Source: Takashimella koratensis
Taxonomy: Eukaryota > Basidiomycota > Tremellomycetes > Trichosporonales > Tetragoniomycetaceae
Length of the DNA stretch: 64,000 bases
Assembly: GCA_003116875.1 (NCBI GenBank)
Contig: BCKT01000008.1
Location: forward strand, 890,322-954,321
Direction of reading: 5' to 3'
A program made the position numbers and the translations under genes. How positions within the stretch are numbered: position 1 is the first letter of the stretch; each line of letters opens with the position of its first letter. Below are positions 11,899 through 20,626 of this stretch, piece after piece. The notes beneath the pieces are model-generated. The model was not told where the DNA came from. It was given only the letters and a program-made list of their open reading frames with translations, and ran no database searches.

Positions 11899-13052
11899 GA
11901 ACACCTCGCCGATGCACCTTGAAGCCAAGAACTTGCTTGACAGCGTCGTCAATCCAATGGTAACTCTCGAAATATGGGTTTACTACACCGAGCGCCTCAA
12001 CTGCGTCTTGACTTTCTTCGTAGTTTATGCATGGTTTGATATCGATCTGTACGGCTCTTTTCGCCCACATGTTAACACCGATCAACAACGACGAGTAGAG
12101 GAGAAGACTAATGACTGCTTCCCCGGTACCGCTTCAATTGCCTCAAGGCTTCTCCTTTCCCCTCGTGCATCCTATTCTAAATGTTCTAGCACTACCTCAT
12201 GCGGACCACTTGACAGTGCGGCCTAGTCTCTGCCTATTGTCGTTTATCTGACCAAAAGGATGAAGGACGATTTCTCGGCTCAGTAAGACAATCCTCTGAA
12301 CCGTCAAGCCTCATCATATCATTCTCCGGCGTTCCCTCATCGTACAGGGTGTGCTCTTGAATGACCATTACACTTTACAAGTCGTGAATGGTCTGCCTAG
12401 CATTCGCATTGTGTATAGGACAACTTTTCGCATTGCTTCACCAGGAAACGAGTTTTCCGCATGCAATGTCTCTCTCTTCGTCCTCGCTACCACTCGAGCT
12501 CCGTCCAGTTTTATTTTTTTTTGGGGGGGGGGGGGAATACAGCACGTCATTTTCGGACCCTAATGCCTCCAATTGTCATATTGGCAAAGTCTGCAGTTTA
12601 GTGCTTGCTACACCGGTAAGCTGTACAGCGGCGCTGCCTCCGGAAGTCCACCATTGAGGACTTGAAAGTCATTTGCAACGGCCTCGATTGCTGCCGATGT
12701 CTCCATTTCCAATATTGGGGCCACCTTTAAAGTAGAGCTGCCTTCCAATTTTGGACGAAATACAACCGAATTGACCCCACCATATGTCCCCGAAAGTACT
12801 GTATTTGTCAGCAATCTCCATTCCCTCTTTTAAAGGTCGGACTCGCTTTCGGACCCTTTCTTGCTGCATGCACTAGGCAGACAGGCAGAGACAATGAGGG
12901 AAAAATCAGTCTGGAAGAGGGAGGATACGCCTAGATGTATATAAACCTACAAGTTTTGACAACTAGCACCCAGTATTTCAACTCTGCAGCAACTTAACCG
13001 CAAATTATATTCGCGACTAGACTCGACTGACCAAGGGAAACTCTCAGAAGCT
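11899..13052. other. Intergenic: promoter of family A member 2, with G13 tract and TATA box
   Basis: No gene is supported. A T-rich stretch followed by 13 G lies at 12523-12535. TATATAAA at 12938-12945 sits about 108 bp before the ATG at 13053. The short open frames between have no protein-like composition. Confidence 0.5.
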
Positions 13053-13590
13053 ATGTCAACGGGTTACAATCGGATTTATTATCACATGAAGGACTCGACG
13101 TTTCATTACAATGTTGAGACGAATGTTTACGAAGGGTCAGACCCATATCACTCTCTCGTCCGTCTTTGGACAATTGAAGTTGACAACCAAAGATGAAAAG
13201 GATCGAGACACAAGGATAGCCAGCACACTTGGCACGGTCATAAAGCAGAACCAGCCGGGTTTGCAGGTCTCCTTCATTCCTTGCGACGAAGTAGCACGTT
13301 GGCGCGAGAACTGCAAACCTTACAATGCTCTTAATCAATCATATGAAGACAGAAACAGCGGAAGTATGTTCTACTCTGTGTCTGCAGGAGGAACAGAAGA
13401 TCCCACATCCGAGTTGCACTTGAGCACAACCTACAAAAGGTACCGGAGTGGGGAAAGGTGGATTGTATCGACTGAAGATGACAATGAACCCGACGAGGCC
13501 CATCAGCTCTTTGAGGACGCCGTTGCAAGCGTTCGAAGGACAAAACTTGTAGGGACGAAACTTTTAGGGACGAAATGTGTCACCATGTGA
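13053..13590 (+). pseudogene. Family A member 2, frameshifted copy
   Basis: From the ATG at 13053 the frame reads MSTGYNRIYYHMKDSTFHYN and on through SLVRLWTIEVDNQR to a TGA near 13192. This matches the first half of the other family members. The second half is open in another frame, from roughly 13150 to the TGA at 13588-13590. It contains FIPCDEVARWRENCKPY, a textbook copy of the family motif C-x-E-V-x-x-W-x-x-x-C. The two halves overlap around 13140-13200 without a plausible intron there. A weak GTTTAC...AAAG intron (about 13115-13192) would join the frames only by deleting conserved sequence. I therefore read it as a frameshift mutation or sequence error in an otherwise well-preserved gene with its own TATA box. 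Confidence 0.55.
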
Positions 13591-13989
13591 CGAGTTTGTT
13601 TGACACATCGTCTTGGGCCACTGGGCCTAGAATGGACCGCCATCTTCGGCTTCTATCACAATTTTCTATCCAACGTTTTTATATCACTCTGAAGTCCCGG
13701 GAGGCCTGAAGCGGAAGGAGGTGTAGACATGTTCCCAGTCTAAGTGATTACCAAAGCAGCTTCTCTCCCGGTTGGCTCGCTTTGCTCATCTTCCTCTTTC
13801 TCACCACGCTGAGTTCTTTGACTACTTCGCCCAACATGCTCGTCCTATGCATATCATCGGTTCAGTTCTGTGCATATTAGGAGACGCTCTGAGCGTTCGC
13901 CCATTGGCAACTTGTCTAGAGTGAATGTCGGGGACGGGGTTCGGGCTAAGAGGATAATCTCCTTTCTTTGAGCAGCGTCGGTCGCCGGA
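13591..13989. other. Intergenic: nothing recognisable
   Basis: Downstream flank of family A member 2. No gene or conserved element is seen. It may contain the eroded 5' half of the following remnant, but no family A motif is readable. Confidence 0.4.
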
Positions 13990-14236
13990 CATTCCGCGGA
14001 GCTGATTATACAAAAGAGTGCAAGCTGTGAAACATCAAGGAGCGCGAAGCTACATCTTTGACCAACCGCCCCCAATCTGGGCATTCAAGGTGGACACAGC
14101 AGGGACGGGAGAACTTTTGCAAGCTTTGATGGCGAAGTATGAAACCAGTAAAACACGACCTGATCCATCCAAGGTACTCAACGACGGTTCGCGACTGTCG
14201 TCTGACAACACAACGAGCAAGCAGAAATGGACTTGA
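13990..14236 (+). pseudogene. Family A 3' remnant
   Basis: An open frame without a good start, ending at the TGA 14234-14236. It contains ALMAKYETSKTRPDPSKVL, closely resembling the C-terminal segment LLRCHESAKTRPDRNKIPP of the member at 16242. The preceding phrase YIFDQPPPIWAFKV resembles the stretch before it there. The N-terminal half with the Cys motif is missing. This is best explained as the surviving 3' end of another tandem copy. Confidence 0.5.
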
Positions 14237-15006
14237 GGATCACCAGTCTTTTCACCTACCTTTTTGTCCTTGTTCTGGCTATCACTTCACTCTCCCATCC
14301 TCCTATCGGCATGGTTACTACATATGATTCGTTTCCGTCTCGCTCCGAAATGCCACGACGAGCGGTTCAACTATCTCATGTTTTCCCGGTTTACTCCAGC
14401 GTCAGGCCAAACTCGTCATGTCGTTCCTGCTGCCGGGTGTGGACATGATGTCCCCAGGCGTTCAGCCTCCCCTCTCGTCTTGTAATCCTCTGTGACCACT
14501 CCTTGACTGTTCTGTCAGTATTAATCTTTTGTCCATATGCAAAGCCCCTCGACTCTCAGCCTGTCCTGCCCGTTTTCAGTGTGGGGGCTGAATTTGGCCG
14601 AAAAGACATGGTCGACCATGGTGCTCTCGAAGTCACGGGTCAGATCCTCCTTTCACTGTGGAGTACAGTATGTTTGCACCACGGCTTGAGGATGGAGATC
14701 AACCGACAAAAGATCGCCGGCCTTTTGTCAGCACCTTCCAGGATTTTGTCAGCAAGCGCACGCACCCTTTCCCTCTCTTTTGAGGTCTTGCTCCACCAAG
14801 CCAAGGTTTCTGATCGACCTACGTCATACATGCAGACAACGAAGAAGTCGACAGCGAGCTAAAGGAGGGAGAGTGAGACCTTGAAAATACTTAAGCACGC
14901 ATGGATGAGGGACCCCCTCATCTTTTTTCTCTTTCAACACCCTATCCAACTCATTGTCTACCAACGAACACAACACACACTTACTTGCTGCACAAGCCTT
15001 ACCATC
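14237..15006. promoter_or_regulatory. Intergenic: promoter of family A member 3
   Basis: No gene is supported. A purine-rich block (about 14860-14880) is followed by AATACTTAAGCACGCA at 14886-14901, about 105 bp upstream of the ATG. Nearly the same sequence stands before the member at 16242. A TTTTGTCAGCA motif occurs at about 14723 and 14753. Confidence 0.5.
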
Positions 15007-15603
15007 ATGTCTACCACCGTGTCCACCCATGCTGGAATCTCGCCCGCTCGCTTGTTCTACTGCGGCGACGACTCGAAGATGCACTACGCCCTTGTGTCGT
15101 TTTCTACCCACGGAGAGACGCGCGTCGCAATGCTCGGCTTCGGCGAGTCGGTCTACTATACGGAGTACCAGACCGGCAGCCAAGAGCTCGACCCCGAAAC
15201 AGCTCTTGCAACCGCACAGGAGCGCGTGCTCCAAACGATTACGGCAGGCGTCCGTCTGGCGATGCCCAAAAGCCCTTTTTTTATCATTTCTTGCTTCGAA
15301 GTTACGGCCTGGAAGACCAAATGCGAAAAACATCCTCGGCTTCAATCGTACAATGTCGACGGCATGACCATCTACATGATGTCGAACAACACAGAGAAAG
15401 ATCCCACCTCACTGGCGTTTGCGAAATCGGTGTACGAAAAGTTCAAACACCAGGAGAGGCTGATCAACGAGTCAGAGATCGATCCCGAGGTTCTCGCGAA
15501 GGTCAAAGAACGTTTTGGCGATGGCAGCGGTGGGAGTAGCGCGGGCGGTGGGAACAAGAGCGGCAAGGGGAGTGGCGGGGAAGCAAGTGGTACCACTGTG
15601 TGA
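15007..15603 (+). CDS. Family A member 3: small protein of unknown function
   Basis: Intronless 198-residue protein, start ATG 15007 (MSTTVSTHAGISPARLFYCG), stop TGA 15601-15603. It follows the family plan: a short N-terminal Ser/Thr stretch, then LFYCGDDSKMHYALVSF. The middle region ends in FFIISCFEVTAWKTKCEKHP with the full C-x-E-V-x-x-W-x-x-x-C motif. A charged helical segment follows (FAKSVYEKFKHQERLINESE). A Gly/Ser/Lys-rich low-complexity tail after about residue 170 is unique to this copy. No signal peptide or transmembrane segment is visible. The promoter block at 14886 is shared with the next copy, suggesting the two were duplicated with their promoters. Function unknown; the spaced Cys pair could bind metal or form a disulfide, but this is only a guess. 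Confidence 0.65.
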   Translation: MSTTVSTHAGISPARLFYCGDDSKMHYALVSFSTHGETRVAMLGFGESVYYTEYQTGSQELDPETALATAQERVLQTITAGVRLAMPKSPFFIISCFEVTAWKTKCEKHPRLQSYNVDGMTIYMMSNNTEKDPTSLAFAKSVYEKFKHQERLINESEIDPEVLAKVKERFGDGSGGSSAGGGNKSGKGSGGEASGTTV

Positions 15604-16241
15604 CGGGACAGACAGTCTTTCCACTCGAGCACAATGCTCCGTTTCTCGGAACAACAGATCATTGTAATTGCTCTTTTTTCCAACTTTTTACTTTATTGAT
15701 CTTTCTGTGACCTTTACTACGCCATCATGAGTGACTCGACAGCCTCGGTTATGTGTGCGTTTCGGGTCATGCTTCAGACCAGGATATATCTCTGCTGCCC
15801 CACCTGCCACCTGCAGCAAGCCTAGTCTAGTCAACCCATGTTCGGCCGAAAAATACACAAGACGTACTCACTTGCTAGCGAAGACCAGTCCCTCCTCTGT
15901 GGTGGAGTGGATTGAGCTCGCCTACAGGCGAGGTCAGAGAGATCCACCCATCAAAGGATGGTTCAGGCGTTTGTCAGCAACTGCATGTATCCACTGTCCT
16001 TCTTTTGTGAGTAGGCTGCCGCACTGCTAGCTCTCTCGTCTGTCTACGTCATATTCAAGGACGAGGAGAAAATCAAGGGAGGGAGGAGGGAGCGGGAGGG
16101 GGACACTGCACATACATAAGCACGCAATGAGCATCCGAAAATCCCCCTTTCCCAACAAATCCTTCAACTCACTTACTGTACCGTCACGAACAGCTATCCA
16201 CAATTACTTTTGCCCACTTCTGTGCTCTGCATCATCTCACA
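15604..16241. promoter_or_regulatory. Intergenic: promoter of family A member 4
   Basis: No gene is seen. A purine-rich block (16058-16100) leads to CATACATAAGCACGCAATGA at 16111-16130, matching the block upstream of member 3 (14886). The ATG follows at 16242, about 110 bp away. Confidence 0.5.
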
Positions 16242-16883
16242 ATGTCGGACACCCATTCTCGCATCACACTGCCTCACAACGAGGTCCGCATTTTCTGGGA
16301 TCAACAGGATAGGAGATCGCTGCTTTGCATTCTCGCCTGGAAAGATTCTGTGGCCGGTGGAAGTTGGGAGGCGTGTTTCCAGCCGTCGAAATACCCGTCC
16401 GACATTTCGAACCCCCTTGAGACGACTGAACTATCGGCGAACCTCACCGGCTTGAAAGTGATGTCGCAAATCAACACCATCAACGTCGCGCTCATGAAAT
16501 GTCCCGAGGTCTTCGAATGGTGGACCAAGTGCATTTTCAAACGACGCCGCGAGACCAACGCACAGAGCGCTGACTCGGGATCATTCGTCAGTGCCAATCG
16601 AACTTATCCGTTGCCCGCCAGCCCCAAGCAGTCACAGCAGTCGGCGGTCTTCGACGTTCACCCCCTCAAGCCCGGGCTCCCTGAGACGGAACCCGATTCG
16701 AAGGCGTACGTCGAATCGTTGCTGCGTTGCCACGAAAGCGCCAAAACGAGGCCGGATCGGAACAAGATTCCTCCGGATGTGCAGGCGATGTTCGAACACC
16801 TCATGAATTCCCCCGCCGACGAGACGGAGACGATGAGGGAGTCCAGTACCGTTGCTGACTCGGCGGTAAAGAATGAGGAGTGA
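16242..16883 (+). CDS. Family A member 4: small protein of unknown function
   Basis: Intronless 213-residue protein. The family plan is visible: VRIFWDQQDRRSLLCILAW near the N-terminus and ALMKCPEVFEWWTKCIFKRR with the complete C-x-E-V-x-x-W-x-x-x-C motif around residues 85-95. A variable Ser/Pro/Gln-rich spacer follows, then AYVESLLRCHESAKTRPDRN near residues 163-182. The tail is acidic and Ser-rich. The C-terminal segment is shared with the 14 kb remnant, so these two are closest relatives. No targeting signal is seen. It is the last copy of the island; the next gene downstream is the conserved PKR1. Function unknown. Confidence 0.65.
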   Translation: MSDTHSRITLPHNEVRIFWDQQDRRSLLCILAWKDSVAGGSWEACFQPSKYPSDISNPLETTELSANLTGLKVMSQINTINVALMKCPEVFEWWTKCIFKRRRETNAQSADSGSFVSANRTYPLPASPKQSQQSAVFDVHPLKPGLPETEPDSKAYVESLLRCHESAKTRPDRNKIPPDVQAMFEHLMNSPADETETMRESSTVADSAVKNEE

Positions 16884-17238
16884 AGCCTTCGTACACCTCT
16901 TTCGGCTCTTGTATTTCTTGGTTTTCTCCAGTTTTCCCAGCATACCTTTTCGTACTATCCAATGAGCGCTTCAACAGCCCCATACTTCACCCTTTTCATG
17001 TACCATACCTGGACTCATCCTTGTCATTGCCGTCAATCTTGACTTCCCCACACTCTACTGCATGCACCGTACCACCGAAGCCGATTGTGCTAACCGCCAC
17101 ATCCTTTCACCGCCACTACTAAACTTCACACGATTTTCATTTTGTTTTTGTCAACGATCGCTGTGCTGTCGCTGTCCTTTCCGCTTTTTCCAACGACTCA
17201 CCACTCCCAACATTGCCGTCGCAAGTTACCTCAGCAAC
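16884..17238. other. Intergenic: promoter of PKR1
   Basis: 355 bp holding the 3' UTR of family A member 4 and the pyrimidine-rich promoter/5' UTR of PKR1. No other element is recognised. Confidence 0.5.
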
Positions 17239-17897
17239 ATGGTCACCACGGACTCGCCCTCGCCTTCTCCACCCACGGAACCCAATACGACACCTGCTGT
17301 CCCCGAATCCGATGTCTCAACATCACCACAGCCCGACTCGTTTTTCGACTTGCTGATAAAATCCGTCTTCGAGGTGAGATCCACACCTCGCCGCTGTACT
17401 CAACTGAAAGTAAAGACAACACCGCTGATATAGGTCATAATATGATTTCTTAACAGCCTGGAGCGAACGCGGGAGTCGTCATGGGTACGTACTCTGCCTT
17501 GTTGTTATCAAACTACGAATATCTGATGTTCACGTACCGTAGCGATGAACCTGTCCTTCTTCCTCCTCATCTTGACACTGTTCGCACTTGCCGCTGTCAC
17601 TCGATGGAACTTTCACGTCCTCATGTTGCTGGGAATCAGCACGATCCTCTGGGCAGCTATGGCTTGGTGCGTCCTGTATCTTCTCCCTTTTATGATCTCA
17701 TCACCACCTTCACTTTCATTGCTACTTACCTGCCCTGCCTTCAGTTCTACCCAGCTTCTAATCTTAGCTAACACCCCACCAGGTTCGTGATGGAGCTCAC
17801 ACGTGTTCAAGGACGACCCGACAACATGCCGCCCACCGACGCCGACCTCCTCGCTGGCCCAGACGAGAAGACTAGCGAGAGTAAAAAAGACCAATGA
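17239..17897 (+). CDS. PKR1: V-ATPase assembly factor PKR1 (ER membrane)
   Basis: Small ER protein needed for assembly of the membrane sector of the vacuolar proton ATPase. Four exons join in frame: 17239-17373, 17457-17484, 17543 to about 17668, and a last exon to the TGA 17895-17897. The protein reads a Ser/Pro-rich N-terminus, then LLIKSVFEPGANAGVVMAMN, two hydrophobic segments (LSFFLLILTLFALAA and FHVLMLLGISTILWAAMAW), then FVMELTRVQG and an acidic, Lys-rich tail. SVFEPG followed by two membrane helices and the W-F-x-x-E-L boundary is the Pkr1 signature. The N-terminal Pro/Ser extension is longer than in the yeast protein. It is the first conserved gene after the family A island. Confidence 0.85.
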
Positions 17898-18085
17898 AAC
17901 TTGGAGGCTCGCTGTACATTACATGATGGGGATCTGCACGGGTTCATGTATAACTAGAGACACCACCTCGGCCCTGCGCTCGCTTCTCTGGACGCTGCGA
18001 ATGGGATACTACACACTGAGATCTATAGCACTGCCGGGTCACACTCATGCGGACGCTCTTACATACTCCCTGTTCTCCTTGGCAC

Positions 18086-19752
18086 CTACTCAAAAACCAA
18101 CACGGACTTTCCTTTCCTCTTCGGATCCTCTTGAGCCTTCAACATCTCCTCATGTTGCCCCACTGTCCACTTGGTCACATCCGACTTGATCCCATACTTG
18201 TACACCAGCTCAATACACTCGGCAAGCTCGTCTTCGTTCCCGTGCATGCTTCCGATCATGGTAATGTCGCGGAAGATGAAGTCGGTAAAGTCGATTTCGA
18301 TCTTGGGTGGTTGAGCGACGAGGACAAAGAGTCCGTGTCGACGGACAACGTCGAATGCGTATCGCTGAGCGGAGAGTGGGTCGGAAGTGAGGATTATGGC
18401 TGGGTGGGGTGGGTGGAGTTGAATCGAGGGACCAGAAGTAACGGAGCGTCAGCAGCTGCGCTCTGGACAAGTTACACAAGAGAATTCCAGCTCGATACCA
18501 GAGGTTCAAGCTCTCGACAACACACTCACCATCAGCTCCATCGAAACCGATATACCCCTCAGGCCTCAGTTCGTCCCTGATCCTCCTGGCCAACTTATCC
18601 GCCGGAACCTGGGTCGCGTCGACCACAATGTCCGGTTTGAGCTCAAACGACTGAACGAGACCGATGGGCTCTGGTCGTGCGTCGATAGCGACGACTTTGA
18701 GTCCCTACCAAGTATCAGCCGCCCGGGGGGGGGGGGGGGGGGTGTTCGGGGTAAGAACCGCTTCTGCACATACCATAGCCTTGGCGATCTGGACACCGAG
18801 TGAACCGAGAGCTCCGAGTCCACTCATCGCGATGACTTGACCAGGAACGAGGTTACATTTCTTGATCGCGACGTAGATTGTGATCCCCGCGCAGGTGAGC
18901 GGGGCAGCCTAGCAGTATCAGGCTTGTGTCAGACTAGCACGATTGCAGGATTGCACGAGTGCACGACGAAAGCGCCTCCATCAAGGGGAAAGAACCCGCT
19001 CACTCACTTGCTCGAAAGACATATCGTCTGGGATCCCACGACATACTCGGGAATCGTAGATTGCGTATTCGGAGAAGGCACCGTCCCCTGTCAGACCGGT
19101 GTAGGTGGTGTTGGGGCAGTACCTAGCCGCGACAAGGTGGGAGGTCAGGTTATCAGCGAGAGGTCGACGGTGGGGTACTTGTCTCTGACTTCATGACACT
19201 CTACTCGAGCCTGTTGCCTCTTCCACTCACTTGGGCTGGCCAGAGAGACAATCTGGGCACTTCTCTACACCAAACGCATCAGCACCAATCCCTTTCTCTC
19301 TAGAAATACCTCCTGTTCTTCACACCCCTCGAACCATTGGGAGACTCACCACACCAATCCCTGGGTAACAGTGCCGCCACTCTCTGTCCCACTTTAACCA
19401 TTCCTTCCTTCTCCGCCTCCTCTCCCATCGCCACTACTGTTCCCGTGGGCTCGTGGCTAGCAGTTACCGGGTACACTTTGTACCCTGGGGTATTGCCTTC
19501 AAGGACCAAGAGGTCGGTATGGCATAGACCTGCGGCTCCGATCCGGAGAAGGACTTGGTGGCCTGACGGAGAAGGGACAGGGAGGTTCTCGAGGGAGTAT
19601 GCGGATCTGCACGTGTGAGCAAGAACAGAAAAGAGAAGATAGGTTAGAGGTAGAGATGGAGGGATGGTAGGGAAAGAGAAAGAGACGTACTGCCCAGGCC
19701 CGTTGACACGGAGAGCCTTCATTGACGATGGGATAGCAGTTGAAGACGCCAT
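18086..19752 (-). CDS. Zinc-dependent alcohol dehydrogenase
   Basis: Medium-chain NAD(P)-dependent alcohol dehydrogenase, cytosolic by sequence. The start is the ATG read from 19752 (MASSTAIPSSMKALRVNGPG). Catalytic zinc ligands are seen in GLCHTD and SHEPTG, with LTCAGITIY later. The structural zinc loop C-x2-C-x2-C-x7-C is reconstructed exactly across two introns as CEKCPDC followed by LSGQPKYC. The nucleotide-binding segment is MSGLGALGSLGVQIAKAM, a variant of GxGGxG, and VVAIDAR follows. The C-terminal end is KGKSVLVFE with TAG at 18086-18088. About seven short introns are present, one carrying an 18-G run (18725-18742). The layout is close to yeast Adh1-type enzymes; coenzyme and substrate preference cannot be told. 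Confidence 0.85.
18725..18742. repeat. G18 homopolymer in an alcohol dehydrogenase intron
   Basis: Eighteen consecutive G on the + strand inside an intron of the minus-strand dehydrogenase gene. Confidence 0.95.
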
Positions 19753-20626
19753 TTCAGCTGGTCTCTAAAGCGATGATGTTTGCTACCTTGGTATATGTTG
19801 GTGAGAAAGGTGTTGATAGCTTTGAGAGAGGGAGTGATGGCGAGGAAAGGTGGGGGCCAAGTATGTATAGACTACTCGACGTCATTTAGTCTCACTCCAC
19901 CTCCACCGTATACCTCGACTGTACCTCCACCCCTCCACCCAGCCTCCACCATAAACAACTATCCTCCACTCTACCCTCCACCCACTCGCCCGTGAGTCTG
20001 CCGTTTTGCCCACTTTGCCCACCCAGCTGCAACGGCATTGTTGAGGGTTAGCTTTTCTGGTAGTCCTCCGTGCCCATCTTGTGCCCGTGAAACCCATACG
20101 TCCGTGCAGCATTAATCGTGTCGTTCATATCGTTTTAGAGATAACTATAACCGCACCCCAAGTGACCGACCAAGCATTGTGAAAAAATATCAAACTAAAC
20201 TACCAGTAGCTAGCTGCGGTACAACCGTATCCACTCTACCTTCGAACAAACGAACAGAGTCAGGTTCGACCCTACTCCACTTCCGACTCCCAATTCCATG
20301 TACAGACAAGAACCAAGACTTGGGTAGACAGATAAGATTCGTTTGGGTAACAAACACGATACTGAGCGAAATCGATGTATGAGGTGGTTTCGATGGTGCG
20401 CGGATGTTCGGTCACCGAGTACCGGTCGCCGTTGCCGTCGCTGTCGTCTTTGCCTTTCACCGTTACTTCCGCGTCTTACAACCAGTGTTACAGACCCATA
20501 TAAAGCGATCGCGTGCGAGAATCGAGTTGTCTTGCACTTTTTGTCGTGATGTTGTGTTCGTCCCCTTCTAATCCCGCGCATACCGAACACGTCGAGATCT
20601 TTCTCTCTTCTCTCAAATGATGGCTA
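19753..20626. other. Intergenic: dehydrogenase promoter and 3' flank of the VTT gene
   Basis: About 870 bp. It must contain the promoter of the dehydrogenase gene. A TCCACC/CCTCCA-rich stretch lies near 19900-19985. No gene is supported. Confidence 0.5.
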
